A DNA stretch of 64,000 nt, from NCBI GenBank assembly GCA_023213395.1, contig CM041465.1, forward strand, positions 70,625,741 through 70,689,740. Direction: 5' to 3'. The notes beneath the pieces were generated by a model that was given only the letters and a program-made list of their open reading frames with translations, ran no database searches and was not told the DNA's origin. This DNA comes from Cycas panzhihuaensis. Lineage: Eukaryota; Cycadophyta. Made by a program: the position numbers and the translations under genes. This document shows positions 24,110-34,571 of the stretch, one piece after another (position 1 is the first letter of the stretch; each line of letters begins with the position of its first letter).

Positions 24110-24310
24110 ACAAAAATCTCATCACATCCATCATTTCTAGTTCAAACCATAACTTGTTCTCAGTATCAAATACCATGGTATTGTTTAGAATTTTTTTGTC
24201 CATGAGACCTCAAAATACCACAACCATTAATGTACCGACTCTGATGGTCGAGTGCCCACTACGAGGCTGGGGAGGTATGCCACGAATATCTGCTACAGTA
24301 GCCTACACCC
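24110..24310 (-). pseudogene. Captured fragment: kelch-repeat protein
   Basis: Minus strand reads RGIPPQPRSGHST, then VGTLMVVVF(stop)GLMDKKILN and NTMVFDTENKLWFELE. The pattern PPxPRSGHS-x-VVVFGG-x-DKxxLND-x-x-VFDxxxxxW is a kelch blade. I believe it belongs to the plant galactose oxidase/kelch superfamily, but I cannot name the gene. The GG of the blade is broken by a stop. It joins the GMP synthase fragment almost directly upstream, with no spacer, as in an exon-shuffled chimera. Confidence 0.65.
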
Positions 24311-24319
24311 ACTGCTGAA

Positions 24320-24680
24320 CGGTATATTCATCTAGCCACGACAGAGAACCCCTAGGGCAGTAGCACGACCTCATTGCCGTGGCTCATCCACATCATCTAT
24401 GTAATAGTGTCCGGTAAATATCCATACAACTTCGAATCCTTCTTAGCCACTATCTCCATTCACTCGTACTCCTAGCTTTCGATGGGCTTAACTTCCTCAC
24501 CCATCATTTCAACTATCAGTTGCAATCCATAGCAAATTCCCAGAACATCAATACCATTACTAGAGGTGTACTAGAAGTACTTGGCAGGCAGGGACAGAGC
24601 GTTGGGCTAGTGAACGCTGTGAGGGCCCCCGGAGAGGATTACGATAGAAGGATTGAGGGAAGTGATTGCAACCTTAAAAA
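24320..24680 (-). pseudogene. Captured fragment: GMP synthase, glutamine amidotransferase domain
   Basis: Minus strand reads NPSIVILSGGPHSVH, then NGIDVLGICYGLQLIVEMMG with the class I amidotransferase nucleophile Cys in GICYG, then EEVKPIES, EY...MEIVAKKDSKLYGY, and MMWMSHGNEVVLLP. This is the glutaminase domain of the enzyme that makes GMP from XMP. Four stops sit inside, at least one where CAG is expected. About 115 residues of the domain are contiguous, so this is a copied cDNA or exon, not chance. Confidence 0.85.
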
Positions 24681-26580
24681 CAACAAAAAAAAATAATACT
24701 TCTCAAAGTAATCAACAAAATGGAGCATCTCATTTTATCTTCTAATCCTTCTATTCTCTTGTGTACTCATCTATTATATTCTCATGGGAAGACTATCCGT
24801 TGCATCTGCGTGTGCTTACGCAGTTTTCTTATCAATTGTAGAAAACGTAGTCCCTTATTTATTTATTTATTTATTTTTTATTTTTTCTCTTTCATAGTAT
24901 ATATCTATGTTTCTTTTGGTGTGCTTAGTCAGATTGAAGATTTAGTTTTTTTTTTTTTCTTTAGTCCTTTTTTTATTTCAATTACATTTATAGTGTGCCT
25001 CGTCTATATATATACAGCATCGACGATAATTTTTACCCATATACACTTTTTATAAAGTTTTAAAAATTAAATTAAATTAAATCATTTTTTGAGATCTAGG
25101 CCTTTTTTGGCATTTAGTCCCTGGATGTGTGTCTCTTCCATGTATTTGTCAGCCCATTACAAAAAGGGGTCTTATTTTTTTAAAGTTTATTATTTTTTAA
25201 ACTCGATGAGCGAGTTCTAGTCTTAACAATGGAGGGGTTTATCTTCTGGCAGGTCTTGGGTTCAATCCTTACCTAGTATATCCTTAGGTTAATATTCTAA
25301 GAGGGTTATTTTAAAGATATAACATTTTACTTTTTATTTTTATTTTTTTAATTTACTTTTAAAACATAAGGTACTTGATTATTTTCTACCATAACTCTTG
25401 ATTGGGTCATTAGTTTTTGACGAAACCTATTCCATTGCGTTCAAAATTTTCTGTAGTGTGATTTTGACTATTCATATCACCTATTTGGCTCTGATTTGAC
25501 CCACTTTCAATCAGTTTAAAGTCATTCATTGAGTTTTAAAATTTGTTTCAACTATTTACATAAAAACCATTTTTTAACATATTATATCTTATCACTGGGA
25601 GATTATTTTCTATCTAGATCTATTCTGTAGTCATTTATTATCAACTAACTTCATTATTATTTATTTATTTTATTTTTTAAGATTTATTTTAATCACTATT
25701 TTAATCGACCAAGGTGACACTTTAGTGTTTTTTAGCACTTTTAAAACATATTCACATAAAAGTACTTGTTAATTTTATTATAACTTTTCTATTTTACATT
25801 AGAATTCAGTTTTGTCAGTTTCATTGGGAAACTAACTTACTCCTCTTTGAACTGACACTATTTTTTATATGTTTTAAAGTGTTTTTGTAGATTTTTAAAT
25901 CTATCACAATTGAGGTACATAATACCCTTCAATTTATCATTCATGCATATTTACTTATATTCTTTCTCAAAATTTACAACTGGAAATATATTGAGTAGCT
26001 CTTTAAATTATATTTAATCATCTTTTATTATTTTATATATATTTTTTACTAGTATTTTTTCAGTATTATATACTTTGCTTAAGTTAAATGCTTAGTTGTT
26101 TGGAAAGTCAAATAGTTTATAATTTTTCTATTATTTTTCATCAAAATTTTATTCTAGCTTTGCATAGTTAAGAAGGATCTTTGTTACATTTAAAATTTTC
26201 TTATATACTCATCCAAAATTATATCTTATAAGTTTGTCATTTACTAAAAAGGCATACACTTATTGAAAGTTTCTTCCTTCTTTATTATTCGTTATTGTTG
26301 AAAAATATCACTTACTTCTTGCACTCATAAAAGTTGCATTTTATTTATTTAATTTTCAAAGGCATCTTTCATTCATTTGAAGAGCATCACATTTTTTTTG
26401 AAAAAGTATTTATTGTCTTACTTCTTTCAAAAATTTTAATATTTATTTCATCTTGCTTAGAGCCTATTATTTTATTTTTAAGTTTTTTTATTATATAAAA
26501 GGAATCTTTTTTTCTAAGCAAGATCACAATGCTAATTAATCTATTTTTCACATTTAATAAGATAATCCCGAATTGAACCA
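24681..26580 (+). other. Element C leader, partly shared with elements D and E
   Basis: AT-rich and non-coding. 25020-25200 has a ttaaattaaattaaat run followed by aaaaaggggt as in the E and D leaders. 25381-26060 matches D 4080-4760 in the same orientation relative to the element. 24840-25020 carries T-rich low-complexity tracts. Confidence 0.65.
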
Positions 26581-27206
26581 CCTTATCCTTCTAGCCTTGT
26601 AAGGGGAATGATTAGGACCCTTGAAGTTACCACCCCACACATGTTAATTGACCTATTCATATTGGATAAGGATAGCCATTAGCTATCAGGTGTATTCGGT
26701 GACAGGATAAAGTGTAGAACTTATTTCTTTCATGGTATTTAGAGACCAAGGCTAGACCTGGAGAGGCTGAGTGACTTGGTTCGAGAGCCTTTACCGCTAG
26801 ATTTGTCGCTAGGCATAAGTCCAATGCAAGTGGACTAATAATTTAGGGGGGTGTAGAAACCTTCTTAGCAGCTCACGTACTGAGGTATATAGAGCCTAGC
26901 GCTCACATACCAGTATATTGGGTCCCTATTTTCCATTTGTAGGTAGGCGCCACTATACAAGATAGTAACCAAAGGTTGCCCTAGGAGAAACTTAAACTTA
27001 GAGCCTGGTAGCCTTAATAGGTCATAGTTCACTTGTTCAAAACTTTAGAAAAAATTTTGGGTTATATATGGAAGTAAATTTTACATTTAAACTTTTTTTC
27101 AAAATCTAAATTCAAATATTTTTTATATTTTCATATTCACATTTATCTTTTTTGAAATCTTATTTGTCGCATTTGATTAACATAACTTTAGTCTAATTTT
27201 AGGAAC
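26581..27206 (+). other. GC-richer non-coding block before element C gag
   Basis: No ORF. Changes at about 26580 from very AT-rich to near-balanced sequence, then back to AT-rich at 27050. No domain or repeat partner seen in the window; it may be yet another captured or inserted piece. Confidence 0.35.
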
Positions 27207-28370
27207 ATGATTATCCCAAAATTTGATGGAAACAATTTCTTAAACTGGAGTAGGAGGATGAGACCCATCCTCATAGATAATAATATGTGAGATATTGTGA
27301 GAACTGGTTACAACAAATTAGGATCAAATCCAACTGATGCAGAAAAAGTTACATACAAAAAAAATGTCAAAAAAGATAATGAAGCCTTAGCCCTTATCTT
27401 TTGTGCTTTAGAAGATCATGTGTTTCCAAGAGTTAGTGAATTAGTTAAGTCAAAAGAAGTTTGAGACACTTTACAACTAATATATGAAGGAGTCATCTCC
27501 TCTAAACTACAAAACTTGAGAAGTAAGTTCAAAAATTTATGTATGATGCCTCATGAATCAGTAATTGAATTCATGACCAAAATCCAAGATATTGTTAACC
27601 AAATGAAGTCACTTGGGGATATCCTAACTGAACAAAAGGTAGTTGAGAGGATCCTTAGATGTATAGGATTTGTAAGATATTTTGAAATGGTAGCTACTAG
27701 TATTATTGTATCAAAGGATCTAAGTACCCTCAAAGTAGAACAACTTAGTGCCATATTCATGTCTATAGAAGAGTAACAAAATGTAAATAAATCTTTAGAA
27801 CATGCATTTTCTACAAAGGCCCACATTCAATCTAACTCCCAAGTAGGAACCTCAAGACCAAAGGAATCTCCTTCAAGGAGAAAAGGTGGAAATCCTAGAA
27901 ATGAAACCATATAAGATCCTCCACAATATCAAGCCCCTCACTAAAAGAGACAAGGAGGACCCCCACAACATGAAGACCCTCCAAGAAATCCCAACATTGT
28001 AAGAAATCACAATCAAATAAGATAAGTTGATAATCATACTTGTTGTCCACATTGTCACGGGAATTCTCAACCATCAAGATCAACTCAGGAATATTGTGAT
28101 AACCGACCAATAAATATTCCTCCTCAATCTTATGAGAAAAATGGGAGATCTTTCAATATTGGTTGTTCTTAACCAAGAAGTCAAAGCCTAAGTTATAGGA
28201 GAAGAGATCCATTGTATTATACTTATTGTCATAGGAATGGTCACACTAAAGATAAATATTTTTTAAAATATGGACCATCATCTAGAAGACATACTTCAAA
28301 TTCATCAAAATCAAAGGTTAATAACCAATTATTTCTATCCAACTTTTCTGTTAAGGAAGAAGAGGATGAT
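27207..28370 (+). pseudogene. Element C gag remnant
   Basis: Starts MIIPKFDGNNFLNWSRRMRP at 27207, the Copia gag N-terminal signature. The part 27516-27776 is open (SKFKNLCMMPHESVIEFMTK, then LGDILTEQKVVERILRCI), a clear gag_2 domain with the expected spacing. A degenerate zinc knuckle is near 28215-28260 (YYTYCHRNGHTKDKYF), where the first and last Cys of CX2CX4HX4C are Tyr. A basic, proline-rich tail precedes it. Several stops. Confidence 0.88.
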
Positions 28371-31300
28371 AGCTAGTATATCAATTCAGGTTGCTCAACC
28401 CACATGACCCATAAAGAATATTTATTTCAAACCTTGGATAAAAATAGAAAATGGTCAATCATGTTTGGAGATAATACTTCTCACGAATCAATTCGGAAAG
28501 GTAACATTGCCTTGTTGACTGATATTGGTGAATATAGATACTTGGATGATGTCCTATACATCCCTACCTTAAGGAAAAACTTATTATCAGTAGGACAGTT
28601 GATGGGATAAGATTATAAGGTGATTTTTGACAATAGAGAATATGTCATCAAAGACAAAAGAAAAAATGAAGCTATTATTGTCAAAGGTATAATGACTAAA
28701 GATCGTTTATTTAAACTTATCCTCACCCCTTCAGATACCTATACCCTTAGAACTTCAACTACAATGGATAGTGATTTATAACATAAATGGTTTGGTCACC
28801 TTAATTATAACAGCTTGGCTCTTATGAAAAGATTAAATATGGTTAATGGTCTACCACCTATTAATGTTAATAAAAAGTTGTATGAAGGATGCCTTCTTGG
28901 AAAACATCATAGAGAAAGCTTTCTAGACTTTAGCCATCGAGCACCTGCCCCTCTTCAACTAGTATACACAAAAATATATGAACCAATGACTACTACCTCC
29001 TTAGTAGGTGCAAAGTATTTTCTCACATTTATTGACGACTTTACAAGAAAGACATGGGTTTTCTTTCTAAAATATAAATCTGATGCTTTTGACCATTTTG
29101 TTACCTTCAAAACCTTTGTTAAGTAATAAAGTGGATATCATATCCTTTCTCTAAGGTCATAGAATGGGAGAGAGTTTACATCTAATGCCTTTAAGGATTA
29201 TTATATCCACCATGGGATTAGGAGACAATTTACCAACCCCTACACCCCACAATAAATGGTGTAGTGGAAAGAAAAAATAGAACTATCATTGAAATGGTAC
29301 CATGTATGTTTAAAGATAAAAACTTGGTTTATGAATTTTGGGCTAAAGTAGTTCATATAGTGATCTACCTACTTAATAGATGTTCCACTAAAGCACTTAG
29401 GTGGAAAACTCCAGAAGAAGCATAGATCAGTTATAAACCAAGTATCCATCATCTCAGGGTATTTAGATATCTAGTGTATGCCCATATTCCTGATCAAAGA
29501 AGAACTAAGTTGGATGACCATAGTGTCAAATGTATCTTTATTGGGTATAGTGAATCTTCTAAATCCTACAAAGTCTATGATCTGAAATTAAGAAAAGTTA
29601 TCGTAAGTAGAGATGTCAAATTTCAGGAAGACACCTACCACCATGATAATCAGGAAAAATAGGAGATTGCCATTAAATTTGACATATCAAATAACTCCAA
29701 ATATATTCCTTCTATGTGGAGAAATATCTAAGAACCCACTAGGGAGGGAACATCATCTCAACCTCCACCACAACATCTGCCCAAATGGGTTCAATGCAAC
29801 CATGACTAGGGAAATATATTGGATAACAATAAAAGATCCACACACTCATGTATGGTCAACTTTGACTTAATGAGCAAGGTACTTGAAATTCATGAGCCTC
29901 AAATCTTTGATGAGGCTAATCAACATGAATGTTAGCAGAAATCCATGAAAGATGAATATAAATCTATTATTAAAAATGATACTTGGGAACTCGTAGACTT
30001 GCCACTAAAAATGAAAGCTATTACACCAAATGGGTCTATAAGATCAAGTTCCACTCTAATGGTTCCATCGACAAATATAAAGATCGATTAGTTGCAAAAG
30101 GGTATGCCCAAAGAGAAGGCATAGATTATATAGAAACATTTACCTATATCACTAGGATGGAATCTGTTTGCATGATGATAAGCTTAACTGCCCAAATGGG
30201 TTGGAAACTTTATCAAATGAATGTGAAAAGTACTTTCTTAAATGGTTATATCAAATAAGACATCTATATCACTCAACACCTCAGTTTTGAAGTTAGGGAG
30301 GAAGAAAACAAAGTGTACAAGTTAAAGAAGGCATTATATGGTCTAAAACAAGAACCTAGGGCTTAGTATTCCTACATAGACAAATATTTTAGGGATCAAG
30401 GATTTGAAAGATCTCAAGCAGATCCAAATTTATATACTTAAATTAAAGGAAATTCGATATTGATTGTAGGACTCTATGTGGATGATTTAATTTATATTGG
30501 AAATGACTCCCATCTTTTACATCATTTTAAAGATGCTATGTGTAAGGAATTTGAGATGACAGACTTAGGCCTCATGCATTACTTCCTAGGATTGGAAGTC
30601 TGGCAGGACAAATAAGGAATCTTTATCTCTCAACATAAATACATATTAGATCTATTACAAAGATTCAGAATGACAAACTGTAAACCATTGGCAATACCAA
30701 CAGAAACTAGAATCAAACTTTCAAAGATAAATGATTCAATTTTGGTTGATCCCACTTTCTATAGACAGCTCATTGGCAGCCTAATATATTTAACATCTAC
30801 TCAACTAGATATAACATATTCAGTCAGTGTTATGTCCAAGTTTATCTAGGATCCAAATACATCTCATTGGCAAGCTACCAAAAGAATCCTTAGATACCTT
30901 AAAGGGACTCTAGATTTTGGGTTATATTACAAAGCCACATCCAAATTTTAGTTAATTGATTACATAGATTCAGATTAGGTAGGTGATGTAGATGACATAA
31001 AATCTACCATAGGTTATGTATTCAGTATGGGATCAGCAGTAGTAGCTTAGAGTATAAAGAAACAAAATATTATTTCCTTATCCACAACCGAGGCAGAATA
31101 TAAAGCTGTAGTTTTAGGAGCTTGTGAATCAATATGGCTAAGAAGACTCTTATAGGATTTTCAGATTAAACAACAAGGTTCCACTAGAATTTTGTGTGAC
31201 AATCAAAGCACTATTCAAACGGCCAAAAATCTAGTATTCTATGGTAGAACAAAATATATTGAGACTCAACACCACTTCATTTGGGAACTTATACAAGAAG

Positions 31301-31430
31301 ACGAGATAGAGTTAACTTATTACAACACTGAAAATTAGATAGCAAATATTTTTATAAAAGCTTTAGGAAATATCAAATTCGAGAAGTTCAGAGACAATTT
31401 GGGAGTCATATATATTGGGCTTATAGGGGA
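28371..31430 (+). pseudogene. Element C pol: protease, integrase, RT, RNase H
   Basis: Protease site reads INSGCSTHMTH near 28380, catalytic Asp to Asn. Integrase zinc region HKWFGHLNYNSL and YEGCLLGKHHRESF near 28780-28930 (one Cys lost). Core VYTKIYEPM then FIDDFTRKTWVFFLKY near 28960-29080. RT: TKWVYKIKFHSNGSIDKYKD at 30025, LVAKGYAQREGIDY, KSTFLNGYIK with the first catalytic Asp changed to Asn just before it, and an intact LYVDDLIYIG at 30470. RNase H: DYIDSD at 30957, LSTTEAEYKAVV at 31078, TRILCDNQSTIQTA, ANIFIKALG end. Better preserved than A or B, but with many TAG stops, several at conserved Trp positions. Confidence 0.9.
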
Positions 31431-31433
31431 GAA

Positions 31434-31783
31434 TGATAGGAATAATCCTAATGTCATTAAAAGACCTATGTGCTTAAGGCCCCTCAATGCCACCTTTGAG
31501 GGTCCTTAAGGCACCTTGAGCCTCCTAATAGCCATTAGGAGCCAACACCACTTTAATAAGGTACGTGTTTTCATTTAATATTATTATTTTTTTAATATAT
31601 TTTAAATTTTATGTTAGTTAATGTATAGGTAGGGTGATGGCACTTGCCGCCTCCCCAAAAATCTCTATTTAAAGGGTGGGAATACCTCCTTAGTGTTTTT
31701 TAAGATCACCAACTATCAGAAATCACCTATTTTCTCAAAATGCTCTTAATTTAAAGTCTTGCTCCGCTCCTCTGAATCCATCA
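31434..31783 (+). repeat. Element C 3' LTR
   Basis: 350 bp copy of 22889-23237 preceded by ataggggagaa and followed by duplication GAAAG. Confidence 0.9.
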
Positions 31784-32553
31784 GAAAGCGCGCACACAAA
31801 CACACACACTCACACACACACACACATATACATACATACATATACATATCTTATATGTAAGAGGTAAGAAAAAATTTTACAAGTAACTTTTGTATTATAC
31901 ACAATAAGTATTGTTATTCACATATGTAAAAGGTGAGATATTCATGCTACTCTTGTATAACATATTAGTTTAATAACTATGTTTTGTTAATATTTTGCTT
32001 TATATACTGATGAACCGTATATGCAAAATAACTTCTTAAAGAACTAATGATTACAATAGTTAGTTACCTATGTATTTTAGTAGATGGTTGTTATTTTATA
32101 TAAATATCAATAATAATTTTTATTTATGAGATTTTGATGAGATGGTAGATTGACAATATTAATTTTTTACAATTTTATTAGGTAAAATTATGAAGTTATT
32201 GAAGAGCAAACTTTATATAAATATGACAAGTAAAAGTTATAAATTGAGGTTGGTTATTTGATTGATTGATAATGGTTTTATAGATTTACAGGTGGTTGAT
32301 CATTATTACTCATAGTTGGTCACCGATGATTATAATTAACTATAAATGATTACAAATCAATTGCTTATAGAAGATAAATATGATATTGACAGATTTACAA
32401 GTTACAAGTGATATAGATTAATTTAGCTTAATTCAGCTTGTTACAAATTTGATATAGGTTTAAAAATTCTAGCATATAGGAAAAGTATGAACAAATGAAG
32501 ACTAAGGATGAAGATGAAGATTGAAAATTAAAGATATTAAACATTAAGAGGAG
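31784..32553 (+). other. CA microsatellite and Copia 3' internal remnant
   Basis: 31790-31850 is a (CA)n/(CATA)n low-complexity tract. The rest is AT-rich with no coding signal, and ends in attaagaggag, a polypurine tract, directly before an LTR start at 32554. So it is probably the extreme 3' interior of a Copia element whose pol is gone. Confidence 0.5.
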
Positions 32554-33043
32554 TGTTAAAATATGTGATTATTCTCATATATATACTATTTAATGTAACA
32601 TCATGGTTTTACATAATCCCACACATAAAAGCATTGATAGATATGACATGCATACATATTCATATATATATCATATTAGATGATGAAAATGCTTAAAGGT
32701 ATTATAGACTATTAATAAGGTAATATAATCTATAAATATCTACACATATCACATGAGAACTTGAGAAAGAAATAATCTTGGAGATATAATCATTTAAGAA
32801 TCATAATAAATTGAAGCTACTAACTCTAACCTTCTCCAATATTTTTTTCCATCCTAGTTTTTCCATGTATACATATGTTGTCTCTTATGGTGCATGCTCA
32901 TTATTTATTATGGTCATATTCATGATATTTCTTAATAAGTTGATCATACATTACATGATTTGTATATGTACTTCTCATGATATGATTGATTTATTATACT
33001 TCATTGATATATTTCTACTATGAATGATTAATATATTATAACA
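32554..33043 (+). repeat. Copia LTR flanked by PPT and PBS
   Basis: About 490 bp, TGTTAAAATATGTG to TATAACA. Left neighbour is a polypurine tract and right neighbour (33044) is tggtatcagaga, a near-perfect tRNA-Met PBS. One LTR therefore closes an element on its left and opens another on its right. No second copy in the window. Confidence 0.6.
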
Positions 33044-33055
33044 TGGTATCAGAGA

Positions 33056-33310
33056 GAATTTAAAATTCTAATAAAATATATCTTAATCCATCTCCATATA
33101 TAATTAATCTTAAGTTAAGATTTATGAGTTGATCTTGAAATATATGGATTATGAACCTAAAGTAATTGCATAGGAAATTTATTTATCTATGTTTTCTCAC
33201 TCTAAGTAATTATTAAAGTCAAGAGATAAGAAACTTTTGTAGTTATGAAAAGATAATAGTTAATAATTAAGGGGCATATGATATCATAATTCTAAAAGTA
33301 TTCATCTTAT
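33056..33310. other. Truncated AT-rich Copia interior
   Basis: Sequence following the PBS at 33044; no gag start recognised. It is cut off at 33310 where the Gypsy-type, GC-richer sequence starts. Confidence 0.4.
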
Positions 33311-33683
33311 AGCATTTATGGTGCCTCATTATCGCACTTTTCGCGGCCCTTCTACATCGTTTACACACTACTCCCATGCATGCAGAGTTTATACTTGTTT
33401 GGCCCATTTCACGCCTGGACCCGTTTTGACCCTTTTTTCAGGGTCCCCAAAGGAAATGCTCCTTCGTCCGGGGGCATGTTTTTGCTTCCCAAAGCAACTT
33501 TTGACACTCCAGGGCGTCTTTTCTCCGCCCACTCTCAGACAGTGGCCAGATTGCTTGCTCTCGTTCTCGGGTAACCTCATTGCTAAGTCCTCCTACCCTT
33601 TTCGGCCACCTTTTTCCTTGCCATTCGAGTCTTTCTTTTACTTTCATTGCTATTTGTTTGCTACCAAAGCTTAGTATTCATAC

Positions 33684-34080
33684 ATGTCCCTTCTCGTTTT
33701 TACCGATGGTGGAAGTCACGGTAGCTCCAGACCTTCCGCCGCTGCGTGCATTCTTCGCAGCCCCTCCAGACATGATTTCTTGCGTTCCGGGGTCTTTCTT
33801 CCTGAGGCAACCAATAACGAAGATGAGTACACGGCCGTTATTGAAGCCCTTACCGATGCTCTCTGTTTCCATCACGGATCCATCGTGTTGTTTTGCGATT
33901 CTCAGGTTGTGGTGTCCCATCTCACCCAGGTCTACCAGGTGCGATGCCCTCACCTGAGAACCCTCGCGTCTGTTGCCAGGTCTCTTTTAGCTTGTTTCTC
34001 GTCAGTGGATATTCAACATATCCCTAGGCACCTCAATCTTTGGTGACGACCTCGTCACTTTGATCCTTGAGCGTCGCCTC
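33684..34080 (+). pseudogene. Archaeal-type RNase H (aRH), left copy
   Basis: From ATG 33684: VFTDGGSHG (first Asp), then EATNNEDEYTAVIEALTDAL (Glu), LFCDSQVVVSHL (second Asp), CFSSVDIQHIPRHLN. This is the D-E-D layout of the second RNase H found in Tat-lineage plant Gypsy elements, normally placed after integrase. The last motif (ADSL) is lost: after HLN the reading shifts and stops at 34044, whereas the copy at 61044 continues with AEADSLVRLILERR. The lesion looks like a small indel cluster at a CTGAG site. Confidence 0.85.
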
Positions 34081-34362
34081 CCTCTTCTAGATGACCGTCC
34101 CTAAGGCTTGCCTAGCCAGCCCGTGCCTGAGTCTCTGGTTGCTGTTAGTTAGATGTACTTGCTCTATTTGTTAGATGCCCTCCTACTTCACATTGCACTT
34201 TGGCAATAGGGGCATCCCCTTTTACTTGCTTATTTCATTTACAGGTCGATGCTTAGACGACGCGTAGGTAGCCCCTACGTTGTCCTCATCTCCGTCTCCC
34301 TTGTCCACGCGTTCTGCCACGACACTTGCCTACGCCCTTGGTCCACGTGCTGCTCTTTATTG

Positions 34363-34525
<163 letters not shown>

Positions 34526-34571
34526 GCCATCACATTACGCTTCCAAGCAGTGAGGCTCTGCCAAGGGGCGA

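Larger units (their letters stand above)
22889..31783 (+). mobile_element. Copia LTR retrotransposon C with captured host-gene fragments
   Basis: LTRs of 349 and 350 bp (22889-23237, 31434-31783) start TG and end ATCA. Perfect 5 bp target duplication GAAAG at 22884-22888 and 31784-31788. PBS ttggtattagagcc begins at 23240, and the polypurine tract ataggggagaa ends at 31433. Gag starts only at 27207: almost 4 kb between PBS and gag is filled by antisense fragments of three host genes (23746-24680) and a non-coding leader shared with element D. Gag-pol order is standard Copia; many stops. Confidence 0.92.

Noticed and set aside
23746-24680. Helitron or Pack-MULE as carrier of the gene fragments in C
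   Set aside because: I found no TC...CTRR ends with hairpin, long terminal inverted repeats or 9 bp duplications around the cluster; carriage by the LTR element is simpler, though not proven.
24720-25055. 111-codon plus-strand hydrophobic ORF
   Set aside because: T-rich low-complexity DNA gives Phe/Ile/Leu runs; no conserved motif.
31790-31850. Possible satellite or CRISPR-like array
   Set aside because: Simple CA/CATA microsatellite.
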